The notes: a model not told the origin generated them from the letters alone. DNA of 9,192 nucleotides from an uncultured Prevotella sp. (GCA_900557255.1 USSA01000115.1:1-9192), one strand, 5' to 3'; positions 1-6,659 are shown, numbered from the stretch's first letter. Translations and numbers: made by a program.

Positions 1-945
1 GACCACACTGGTCATGCTGGATTCAAACTATGCCCTTTTTTAAAGTGGGCTCATATTTGGATAGTAAGAACACTCTATAACAAAGGAGATAGAGGGTTGT
101 CGCTGAAAGAACTCAACGACAAGTGGATACATGACGAGAACATCAGCAATGGAGAGCCTTTGCCACGGCAAACCTTCGACCGGTGGAAAGGAAACATTCT
201 GATGATACTCGGCGTGAACATTGAATGCCGGTTAAAAGGCGGTTATCGCTATTACATCTCCAACCCTGAATGTTTGAGTGAAGGTGGGCTGGTCCGTTGG
301 CTACTGGATACGTATTCTACAGCAAATACCTTGTCGCAAAGCATTCAGTTGAAAGACAGAATTCTTGTTGAAGAAATACCATCCAACCGTAACTACTTGA
401 CAGACATCATAGAGGCGATGAAGAACAACCATGTGGTGACGCTGACATACAAGAGTTTTATACATGGCTCCTCTCATACGTTTTCTGTAGAACCTTACTG
501 CCTAAAGATGTTCCAAAAAAGATGGTATTTATTGGCGAAGAATCTCGTTGATAACAATCTGCGTATCTATGGGCTTGACCGTTTGGAAAATTTTGAGGAA
601 ACCAAAGAGCATTTCACGATGCCCAAGAATTTTGATGCAAACACCTATTTTTCCTCATTCTATGGAATAGTAACAGACGAGACCATCCCATTGCAACGCA
701 TTGTGGTTCGGGCAAATAGACAACATCAGCATTATCTTCGTTCTCTGCCATTGCATCCTACGCAGAAAGAGATATTCACCTGCAAGGACTACGCAGACTT
801 CGAACTGACATTGCGTCCTACCTATGATTTCATCATGGAACTGTTACATTTTGGAAATATGATAGAGGTATTGGAACCACAAACCCTACGACAGACCATG
901 AAAGGTTGGGTAAGTGACTTGTGGGAGTTATATGAAAACGACTAA
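1..945 (+). CDS. WYL-domain transcriptional regulator, 5' end uncertain
   Basis: This is a DNA-binding regulator with an N-terminal winged helix-turn-helix, a WYL ligand-sensing domain and a C-terminal WCX-like extension. Counting residues from the TTG at 97, the HTH segment includes the EPLPRQTFDRW stretch. The WYL core runs about 100-165, with VEPYCLKMFQKRWYLLA carrying W143-Y144-L145, and the WCX-like part lies about 195-275. The frame is open from base 1 with no ATG before 97, and the HTH-like residues HIWIVRTLYNKGDRG lie upstream of 97. Starting at TTG 97 would therefore remove the first helix. The true start is either left of the window or at ATG 30, which is out of frame by one T in the T6 tract at 36-41. 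WYL proteins in bacteria often repress or activate phage-defence and DNA-damage genes by sensing nucleic-acid ligands (family knowledge). It probably controls the genes that follow, the next starting 13 bp after its stop. The family call is firm; the start is not. Confidence 0.88.
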   Translation, partial: DHTGHAGFKLCPFLKWAHIWIVRTLYNKGDRGLSLKELNDKWIHDENISNGEPLPRQTFDRWKGNILMILGVNIECRLKGGYRYYISNPECLSEGGLVRWLLDTYSTANTLSQSIQLKDRILVEEIPSNRNYLTDIIEAMKNNHVVTLTYKSFIHGSSHTFSVEPYCLKMFQKRWYLLAKNLVDNNLRIYGLDRLENFEETKEHFTMPKNFDANTYFSSFYGIVTDETIPLQRIVVRANRQHQHYLRSLPLHPTQKEIFTCKDYADFELTLRPTYDFIMELLHFGNMIEVLEPQTLRQTMKGWVSDLWELYEND

Positions 946-958
946 CAAAATATAGATT

Positions 959-2050
959 ATGGAAAGATTTGATATTAACAAAGAACTCAAAAACTTAGAA
1001 GGACTGTCTGTCAGAGCTAAATGCTCTGCATTGGATGACCTATGCTGTACGCTAAGAGAAGCCATATCAGATATCAGTAATGCCAAAAATGAGATTTTGG
1101 AAGAATACAAGCGTTCTTGCCGAAAGAAATTCATCGATGAGATCAATTCGGAGATTAAAGCAAACTACGATGGCAGAATACCCTACGTGGACAATTACGG
1201 ATACAAAGTTAGCTACGATGGGATTCCCACGTATATCAACTTCTCATGTATAGAAGGAGAATGGTATATCTATTTTACTATATTGGAAGGTAGCCTGAAG
1301 CCTGTAAAAGAACTTGTCAGAAAAATGGGAGGTGATTCCGAATCCCTGGAGCTACGTGTTTCAGAAGAAGAACTTGTGTATAAATTCAGGTTCGCTTTTT
1401 TCGAATCAGATGTCTTCTTCAATTTAGTTCAAGAAAATATGGCAATAGACCAAGAAGTTATTTTTAAGTTTGGTAAATTAGCTAACAATGTCTGTTCAAA
1501 AGAATGGAAGACTATGCCGTTGGAATCCATGGATTCAAGAACAGATTGGGTTGTAATTCTGACTGATGACGCAGAAGCTTATCTCAATGAAATAAATGCA
1601 ATAGTCACAAAAATGAAGCATCCCAAGACTTGCTTTGTGATAAATTTGCATCCATGTGCCAATTACAAGCATTTACAGAAACTATGGGACAATTATATCA
1701 TGACAGACGTGGAATCTGTAGGAATACTTCTTAATTTTATACATCATCACTTGGTGAATCCAAGTAGGATAACTTTCTCCATACAAGAATTCAGAGAATA
1801 CAGCGTTACATATCCACTTGTGAGAGCTGTCTCTACTGAAATCGGGAAGAAAGTCACAATTGATTCTAACGCAAAAGCTATATATTATGGTCTATGCTTC
1901 GAACTGAATTGTGAATTTGCAGATTCTTACATGAAAACGTTTAATGAAAATTTAGACGAAATGGGTGAAGATATTGGTTTGCAGTGGTCTATCCAAAACT
2001 CTACAGACAATGTTGTAGAGGTTCTATACTTGTACGAACCAAAAGTTTAA
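959..2050 (+). CDS. Hypothetical protein, 363 aa
   Basis: I do not recognise this protein by sequence. It starts at ATG 959, 13 bp after the WYL stop, and ends 18 bp before the next gene, so it is probably in the same transcript. Residues 1-65 are charged and likely helical, with a possible short coiled coil (LREAISDISNAKNEILEEYK). Residues 75-155 look like a beta-rich globular segment with many aromatics. Residues 195-360 alternate strands and helices (WVVILTDD, TCFVINLHP, VESVGILLNFIHHH) and end with an edge-strand pattern, DIGLQWSIQNSTDNVVEVLYLY. That ending loosely recalls the C-terminal domain of FtsZ/tubulin-like proteins, but no GTP-binding loop (GGGTGTG) is present, so any such relation would be a degenerate one. 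There is no signal peptide or membrane segment, so it is presumably cytoplasmic. The CDS is secure; the function is unknown. Confidence 0.85.
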   Translation: MERFDINKELKNLEGLSVRAKCSALDDLCCTLREAISDISNAKNEILEEYKRSCRKKFIDEINSEIKANYDGRIPYVDNYGYKVSYDGIPTYINFSCIEGEWYIYFTILEGSLKPVKELVRKMGGDSESLELRVSEEELVYKFRFAFFESDVFFNLVQENMAIDQEVIFKFGKLANNVCSKEWKTMPLESMDSRTDWVVILTDDAEAYLNEINAIVTKMKHPKTCFVINLHPCANYKHLQKLWDNYIMTDVESVGILLNFIHHHLVNPSRITFSIQEFREYSVTYPLVRAVSTEIGKKVTIDSNAKAIYYGLCFELNCEFADSYMKTFNENLDEMGEDIGLQWSIQNSTDNVVEVLYLYEPKV

Positions 2051-2068
2051 TTATAAAACATATTAATT

Positions 2069-2905
2069 ATGAACAATTTAACAAAACAACTGGCTAACTT
2101 ATATGAGCCAAAGTGGAAAGAATTGAAACAACAGTTGGATGCTAAAGGCATCAAGGTGCAATCACCTTTTATGCTGGGTGTAGCATTGGAACGTAACAAC
2201 CAAGGAGGTTATGTTGACGAGAGTTGGTGGACTGATGCCGACTTGAATGTCATGGTGTTCGGGCAGGAACCTCTCAATTGGCCTATGCCAATATTGGATG
2301 ATGGCTCCCAAGTACAGTCTGATGATTTCGTAGAACTATACCAACGTTTTTATTCTGACAACTATAAAGGGGAATATTTCCTTACAGATTCTGACAACCA
2401 CTTGGCTAAGAATAAGTTCTTCAGCATGGGATTCAATGGTATCATGTCGGGTATCAAAGACTTCGTTCTCGGTGAACAGTATTCCGACAAGAAAGTAGCA
2501 TACCTTTGGAACAACATTTCAAAGTTGTCTGTAGGTGGACGCAAGGGTGTTGATTCTGGCATTCATGATTTGGAGATAGAATACTTCCATGTCATCCCTC
2601 AGGAGATAGAGATATTGAAGCCTGATGTTCTCATCTTCTTGACTGGTCCTGGCCAAAACACCTATTACAGCTACATCCAAGATAACTTCAACGTAAAGGG
2701 TTCGCCAATTCCTTTGGCAGGAAATGATATTGACGCAGTGGCAAAACTTGACATTGAAGGCATCAGCCTTGCTTACAAGACTTACCATCCTACAGCAACC
2801 AAGGATGGAGATAGAGGCATCACAGATGCCGAGAAGTGGAAGTATTATCATGCCATTTTAGATGACATGAAGGAGCATCTCGATGATATTTTCAACAATA
2901 AATAG
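2069..2905 (+). CDS. Uracil-DNA glycosylase superfamily-like protein
   Basis: This is a 278-residue soluble protein with the layout of the uracil-DNA-glycosylase-like fold. A strand followed by a nucleotide-binding loop (LNVMVFGQEPLNW, about residues 59-71) matches motif 1 of the superfamily. A central strand, KPDVLIFLTGP (about 184-194), follows. A late TYHPTA motif (H240-P241) sits where the family carries its HP-containing leucine-loop motif. Family members excise damaged or modified bases from DNA, but many distant phage and bacterial members are uncharacterised, and the catalytic Asp/Asn after motif 1 is not obvious here. Base excision is therefore an inference. The gene starts at ATG 2069, and its TAG stop at 2903-2905 directly abuts the ATG of the HAD gene, which implies translational coupling. 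The alternative is a catalytically inactive nucleotide- or DNA-binding relative. Confidence 0.68.
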   Translation: MNNLTKQLANLYEPKWKELKQQLDAKGIKVQSPFMLGVALERNNQGGYVDESWWTDADLNVMVFGQEPLNWPMPILDDGSQVQSDDFVELYQRFYSDNYKGEYFLTDSDNHLAKNKFFSMGFNGIMSGIKDFVLGEQYSDKKVAYLWNNISKLSVGGRKGVDSGIHDLEIEYFHVIPQEIEILKPDVLIFLTGPGQNTYYSYIQDNFNVKGSPIPLAGNDIDAVAKLDIEGISLAYKTYHPTATKDGDRGITDAEKWKYYHAILDDMKEHLDDIFNNK

Positions 2906-3427
2906 ATGAATCATTCTAAGATTATATTTCTCGATTTTGATGGTGTTTTGAACACAGAACACCATCAAAGACAATTACTGTATGAAAGGAAAGCGTGGCA
3001 AGACAAATATGGAACTTGTTTTGACCCAGAAGCCGTGAAACAACTGCAAACCATAGTAGATATGACCCATGCGGACATCGTAATAGAATCCTCATGGAAA
3101 TATCTCGGTTTGGAGGCAATGCAAGACATGTGGAAAGACAGACAATTGCCAGGAAAAGTAATAGGTATAACTCCGTCTGCTATCAGTGATAACATTTTGC
3201 TCTCAACAGACTTGGATGTGTTAGATTCTTCTATGCTTCATTGTAAAGGGGCGGAAATAGCTTCGTGGCTTCATGAGAATAATATGCAAGAGGTTCCGTA
3301 TGTCATTATTGATGATGAGTATGTTATATTGGAATCTCAACTTCCTCATTTCATTTTAACCAATCCCTACGATGGTCTTATAGAAGAATTGGCAATGAGA
3401 GCCATTGGTATTCTGAATCGGCAATAA
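2906..3427 (+). CDS. HAD-fold phosphatase of the RNA-repair 'Swiss army knife' type
   Basis: This is a 173-residue single-domain HAD hydrolase-like protein. Motif I is IIFLDFDGVLN (residues 6-16) with nucleophile D10 and acid/base D12. Motif II is ESSW (61-64). Lys114 in CKGAEI is the candidate motif III. Motif IV is VIIDDE (133-138) with D136 and D137 as likely Mg2+ ligands. This arrangement fits the small HAD family named for its occurrence in multidomain 'Swiss army knife' RNA-repair proteins, where it is thought to process phosphate ends of broken RNA. The actual substrate here is unknown. It begins at the base after the upstream stop, so it is the last gene of the left operon. A shrunken second copy lies at 5549-5698, making this the intact member of a duplicated pair. 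All catalytic motifs are present, so activity is plausible. Confidence 0.82.
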   Translation: MNHSKIIFLDFDGVLNTEHHQRQLLYERKAWQDKYGTCFDPEAVKQLQTIVDMTHADIVIESSWKYLGLEAMQDMWKDRQLPGKVIGITPSAISDNILLSTDLDVLDSSMLHCKGAEIASWLHENNMQEVPYVIIDDEYVILESQLPHFILTNPYDGLIEELAMRAIGILNRQ

Positions 3428-3455
3428 AAAGCAAAATAATTTAATCTTAGTCTCG

Positions 3456-3556
3456 ACGTGTCATAATTTGTGGGACACCATCGCCATATCTTTGCACTCA
3501 GTTAAACAATTAAAGTTTCAAAGATATGACTAATGATAAATCAAACAAAGAGTTGG
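3456..3556 (+). repeat. Direct repeat copy 1: promoter, leader and first codons
   Basis: This 101-bp stretch aligns without gaps to 5728-5828 with about 82 of 101 bases identical (hand count). It spans the region downstream of the intact HAD gene, the promoter, the 5' leader and the first ten codons of the 680-aa gene. The most conserved parts are CACCATnGCCATAnCTTTGCA, the segment TTTCAAAGATATG that contains the start codon, and CAAACAAAGAGTTGG or its near-twin inside the coding region. Similarity stops right after that, and the two downstream proteins are otherwise unrelated. Confidence 0.85.
3467..3494 (+). promoter_or_regulatory. Bacteroidetes-type promoter for the 680-aa gene
   Basis: A -7 box TATCTTTG lies at 3487-3494, with a TTTG at 3467-3470 as the candidate -33 element. 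The spacing is a little short compared with the usual Bacteroidetes promoter. Transcription would start roughly at 3500 and give a leader of about 25 nt before the ATG at 3526. The leader has no Shine-Dalgarno sequence, which is common in this phylum. Confidence 0.65.
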
Positions 3557-5568
3557 ATAAATCTACTTTGCGTATTCCTACATTCAATATGATACTTCGT
3601 CAGATTCTTGTTGTTAATGCTAACGGAGACAAAAGCCTTAGCGATGAAATTCTCCTCCAAGATGAACTGTTCTACAACACCGTCAGTCAGTTGAACTTTT
3701 CAAAGGATTCAAGCGAAGTGAGACAGCTGTTGTCCTATCTTCTCGAATTGACAGGAGAGCCTGATAGTTATCTGGTGGAGGAGATTCTGCTGGACTTTGT
3801 GATAGGAAAGGGATGCACAGAATGTTCAAGGACAGTCTGCGAAAACATCTTTGGCAAGCATCCTACGTTTGCCGACATGATGCGCCATCCTTGGTTTGAA
3901 CACTTGATGAATCATCCAGCACAAACCGAACCCTACAATCCGCTTTCTCCATTTGTTCGCAATGACGCTTTCTACTGGCGCAATTTTCATTTTCCTCTGT
4001 TCTACCATCTTCAGGAAGGTAACAGTTTGGCTTTGGAAGTATTGGATTATCTTGCGACAAAAGGCGACATTCCTTCCATGGAACGTGTGTCACTTTACTA
4101 CTTCGATAAATGCCAATTTTCCAAGGCGTTTCTTTTATTTAAAGCATTGCATGAGAAAATGCAGACAACCGAATGGTATGATTGGACGATTAAGCAAGAA
4201 ATCACCTACAAACTCGCTCATCTATATACCTATGGAGAAGGTGTAGAGCAAAATCTCGACAAAGGGGCTCAATACTACAAAGAGCTTGAAAATGGCTACA
4301 ACTGGGGAAACAGAGCCCAATACCAGTTGGGAAGGATGGCTGAGCAAAGGCATAACTACCTGGAGGCGATGTATTACTATCGTAAAAATATAGATTGTAG
4401 CAAGTATGGCAAGTACAGCTTCTACAGGGGAGATAAGCCGAAAGACTTGTTTCCTCTTAGATTAGAGATTGCTTTTAGACAGATGAAGAAGAAGCTCAAC
4501 CCTATAGTTGACTGTCTGACACTTGCGACTTGCCAAAAATGTAACGACATGGTTCTTCAGTTGAAGGTCATGATGAATGCAATAGTCACAATTGAATGGG
4601 GTGATGGTGAAACTGAATCAGTAAAATGGAAAGTAGACGACTGGGGAGAGGTAAAGCATTCCTATCAATCGCCAGGCTATTACTGTATTACAATAAAAAC
4701 AGACGAGGAGAACGTATTGACGGGATTCCATATTGTTTCTCACAAGGCAATATGCTCAATAGACGTTTCCGGCTGTAAGGGATTGACGCATCTATTGTGT
4801 CCAAATCAAATGTTGAAACAAATGTCTTTAAGCAAGACTGAATATCTCTCTGTGCTTGATGTACATGGAAATAGGCTGCAAAGAATCAACCTCAGAAAGA
4901 ATCCGTTGCTTACAATTGTTGATTGTTCTAACAATCCGTTGCAAAAGATAGAAGCAGTGAAGCATCCTCCATTCAGTTTAATGTGCATAAGAAAAACAAG
5001 GCTGGGAACTAAAGCAAAAAGGAGATTTCATGAAATCGTTCGTTTGAATGCAGGTCGATTATTGAGTGAGGGCTTTGTTAACCAATTGACAGAGCCGCTT
5101 TTGCCTACGTTGCTGTTTTATATAAAGAACAGCACTTGGGAAGATGTCTTGGCATGCTTGCAACAGGAAAACGAAGATTCAAAGGTAAATAATAACTTCA
5201 CGGTATTGCACAGAGTCTATGCCTTGCTTAAAGTATATCGTCACGTCACTCCGTGCCCATACAAAAATGGTTTTATGTGGGTGTCAGGAACATGGGTAGT
5301 TATTGCACATAAGTTTAAAACCAAAAGGACGGGGCAAATAGTAGAAAGTCAGGCTCCCGAAGAAGAGTTCTATTTGTATGAACGCCCTTGGAGTATGATT
5401 CTTGGAACACCAGTAAAAGCATGGGACAATCGTTTGCCATTCATGATGCTTCCACAACATCCAAATGCCTACTATGCAGCCATGTGTTTATATAATATGG
5501 TGGACAATAACACTGAAATGAAGAAACATAAAATTCCTAAGATCGTTTATGGCAAAGAAACTTTCTAA
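3526..5568 (+). CDS. Sel1-like, PKD-like and leucine-rich repeat protein, 680 aa
   Basis: This is a large protein without signal peptide or membrane segment, built from repeat modules that usually serve protein-protein interaction. Residues 1-10 (MTNDKSNKEL) are a leader nearly identical to that of the 173-aa protein at 5798. Residues about 184-290 contain Sel1/TPR-like helices (YKLAHLYTYGEGVEQNLDKGAQYY, then AQYQLGRMAEQRHNYLEAMYYY). Residues about 345-405 resemble a PKD-type beta sandwich (IEWGDGET, later HSYQSPGYYCITI). Residues about 410-475 are leucine-rich repeats (LSVLDVHGNRLQRINL, LLTIVDCSNNPLQKI). Residues 480-680 form an unassigned C-terminal region with many Trp/Tyr. It has its own promoter, separate from the upstream operon. 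No catalytic motif was seen. It may be a sensor, scaffold or immunity-type partner, but its function is unknown. The module calls rest on pattern recognition; the CDS itself is secure. Confidence 0.85.
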   Translation: MTNDKSNKELDKSTLRIPTFNMILRQILVVNANGDKSLSDEILLQDELFYNTVSQLNFSKDSSEVRQLLSYLLELTGEPDSYLVEEILLDFVIGKGCTECSRTVCENIFGKHPTFADMMRHPWFEHLMNHPAQTEPYNPLSPFVRNDAFYWRNFHFPLFYHLQEGNSLALEVLDYLATKGDIPSMERVSLYYFDKCQFSKAFLLFKALHEKMQTTEWYDWTIKQEITYKLAHLYTYGEGVEQNLDKGAQYYKELENGYNWGNRAQYQLGRMAEQRHNYLEAMYYYRKNIDCSKYGKYSFYRGDKPKDLFPLRLEIAFRQMKKKLNPIVDCLTLATCQKCNDMVLQLKVMMNAIVTIEWGDGETESVKWKVDDWGEVKHSYQSPGYYCITIKTDEENVLTGFHIVSHKAICSIDVSGCKGLTHLLCPNQMLKQMSLSKTEYLSVLDVHGNRLQRINLRKNPLLTIVDCSNNPLQKIEAVKHPPFSLMCIRKTRLGTKAKRRFHEIVRLNAGRLLSEGFVNQLTEPLLPTLLFYIKNSTWEDVLACLQQENEDSKVNNNFTVLHRVYALLKVYRHVTPCPYKNGFMWVSGTWVVIAHKFKTKRTGQIVESQAPEEEFYLYERPWSMILGTPVKAWDNRLPFMMLPQHPNAYYAAMCLYNMVDNNTEMKKHKIPKIVYGKETF

Positions 5569-5698
5569 AATCATCTTTCTTGACTTTGATGGTGTTCTGA
5601 ATACAGAATACCATCAAAGACAATTACAGTTTGAAGGAAAAATATGGCAAGACAGGTACGGTGCAATGAGAGCCATCAACATATTGAATCAACAATAA
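5549..5698 (+). pseudogene. Remnant of a second HAD gene, internally deleted
   Basis: A 49-codon frame starts at ATG 5549, overlapping the last 20 bases of the 680-aa gene in another frame. It encodes the HAD N-terminus, with FLDFDGVLNTE and 26 of 32 residues identical to the intact copy at 2906 from KIIF through QD(K/R)YG. It then jumps directly to the C-terminal MRAINILNQQ (8 of 10 identical to MRAIGILNRQ). Roughly 125 residues carrying motifs II to IV are missing, so it cannot be an active phosphatase. The junction keeps the frame and lies at a short GG/GCAATG similarity, consistent with a deletion by short-homology recombination. It keeps an intact start and stop and could still yield a small peptide, but decay is the simpler reading. 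Confidence 0.82.
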
Positions 5699-5727
5699 AA
5701 CTTTCAAGGAATTTTAATTTAGTTCTA

Positions 5728-5828
5728 ACCTGTCATAAATAATGGGGCACCATAGCCATACCTTTGCACCCAATAGCGTAATTAAATTTTCAAAGATATG
5801 GCAAATGATAAGTTAAACAAAGAGTTGG
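5728..5828 (+). repeat. Direct repeat copy 2: promoter, leader and first codons
   Basis: This is the partner of 3456-3556, about 81% identical without gaps by hand alignment. It follows the HAD remnant just as copy 1 follows the intact HAD gene, so the duplicated unit is HAD gene + promoter + leader codons. Differences cluster in the candidate -33 region and in the nontranslated leader. The -7 box and the sequence around the start codon are almost unchanged. Confidence 0.85.
5752..5759 (+). promoter_or_regulatory. Promoter -7 box for the 173-aa repeat protein gene
   Basis: TACCTTTG matches the Bacteroidetes -7 consensus TAnnTTTG and is the positional equivalent of the box at 3487. The upstream TTTG of copy 1 is altered here (AATAATGGGG in place of ATTTGTGGGA), so the -33 element is weak or absent and expression may differ between the two genes. 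The start codon lies about 38 nt downstream. Confidence 0.6.
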
Positions 5829-6319
5829 TTTCTCGTATGATGGACGATGCTGCATGGAAAGAACTCTCCAAAGACTTTCCATGGACAGAACAGTTGCTTG
5901 AGAAGTATATGAACTATGTGGACTGGAAAGAAATTTCAAGAAACTACAATGTAGTGTGGACCAAAAGCCTACTTGAAAAATTCAAGCACAGACTTGACTG
6001 GCACGAATTGACATCAAACAGTAGTACACTATTGTTTACAGAAGATAACATAGAGACATTTAAGGATTGTTGGGATTGGGAAGTGCTATCAGACAAGTCT
6101 TGTATCGATATGACCCACGAACTTTTAATCAAGTATGCTGACAGATGGAATTGGGCATACATAATAGATCGATATGGTGACGATTCTATTACCTACAATG
6201 AGGAATTTCTCGAAAGGTATGGTGAATATATCCCTGCCTCAGAGTTGGGCGGTTCAAAATTATGGGACTGTATTATAGAAAAACGAATAAAAGCACTGAA
6301 ACAGGAAATACTGGCTTAA
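5798..6319 (+). CDS. Tryptophan-anchored tandem-repeat protein, 173 aa
   Basis: The first ten residues, MANDKLNKEL, repeat the leader of the 680-aa protein. From residue 20 on, the protein consists of about five degenerate repeats starting at W20, W43, W68, W94 and W119 (periods 23-26). The pattern is W-x-E-L/I-S ... W-T-x-x-L-L-E-K-Y/F ... D, for example WKELSKDFPWTEQLLEKY and WKEISRNYNVVWTKSLLEK. The repeat is likely alpha-helical and resembles W/LS/NP-type repeat proteins known from Bacteroidetes and giant viruses; that comparison is from memory. No enzyme motif, signal peptide or membrane segment is visible. It has its own promoter at 5752. The role is unknown, and a binding or adaptor function is only a guess. 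Confidence 0.82.
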   Translation: MANDKLNKELVSRMMDDAAWKELSKDFPWTEQLLEKYMNYVDWKEISRNYNVVWTKSLLEKFKHRLDWHELTSNSSTLLFTEDNIETFKDCWDWEVLSDKSCIDMTHELLIKYADRWNWAYIIDRYGDDSITYNEEFLERYGEYIPASELGGSKLWDCIIEKRIKALKQEILA

Positions 6320-6405
6320 ATTACTCTTTTATGGTACAGAACACTACTATTGTTAAATGATAGCATGCTGTGCATATGGTCTTAGTTGAAATACCTTTCA
6401 TCTCT

Positions 6406-6425
6406 AAAGCTGTATGCATAGCTTT
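6406..6425 (+). terminator. Possible terminator hairpin
   Basis: The arms AAAGCT and AGCTTT flank an 8-base loop, GTATGCAT, and are followed by TTGTCTTT. The hairpin lies about 90 bp after the stop of the 173-aa gene. The stem is only 6 bp and half A/T, and the T-run is broken, so it is a weak candidate. It could equally end transcripts of the minus-strand relic. Confidence 0.3.
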
Positions 6426-6433
6426 TGTCTTTA

Positions 6434-6580
6434 CTATAATGCCACTTTTCCTGTAAAACCTAAATCAACAGTTACTACACCAAGAGCCTTGAATACTCTT
6501 CTCATAGTAGGTATAGTTATGCTGTAACATTTTGAAAGCTGATAAATTGCATATAAAGAACACACAATGGTTGAATTGGA
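6434..6580 (-). pseudogene. C-terminal fragment of a helix-turn-helix (XRE-like) protein
   Basis: Read on the minus strand, this 48-codon frame ends at TAG (plus-strand 6434-6436). It encodes LYAIYQLSKCYSI, then TIPTMRRVFKALGVVTVDL and GKVAL. The sequence resembles the second half of an XRE-type HTH and the C-terminal tail of small Bacteroidetes antitoxin-like regulators, where a recognition helix is followed by the SITIPTxRRVFxALG pattern. An in-frame TAG at 6581-6583 closes the frame upstream. There is no start codon except an internal ATG, and the first part of the HTH is missing. I read it as the relic of an antitoxin or regulator gene. Recognition is from memory of the family pattern. 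Confidence 0.45.
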
Positions 6581-6651
6581 CTAAAGAGAACATCAACTGA
6601 AAATAAAATCTAAAAAAAAGATATGATTTTCATTAATCCATTTAATTGTTG

Positions 6652-6659
6652 TACCTTTG
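6652..6659 (+). promoter_or_regulatory. Promoter -7 box for the 460-aa gene
   Basis: TACCTTTG matches TAnnTTTG. A clear TTTG -33 element is not visible; the sequence about 20-26 bases upstream is GATTTTCATT. Transcription from here would give a leader of about 150 nt before the ATG at 6817. Confidence 0.55.

Noticed and set aside
928..1146. Minus-strand frame opposite the start of the 363-aa gene
   Set aside because: It lies antisense to a well-formed gene, has no recognisable domain, and has low-complexity Ser/Leu content typical of a shadow frame.
3953..4246. Plus-strand 97-codon frame inside the 680-aa gene
   Set aside because: It is an out-of-frame reading of the repeat protein. The main frame carries the recognisable Sel1-like motifs, so this is a shadow.
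3456..5828. The duplicated blocks as ends of an insertion sequence or integron
   Set aside because: No transposase or integrase gene, terminal inverted repeats or target-site duplication was seen. The repeats are direct and contain a promoter and coding sequence.
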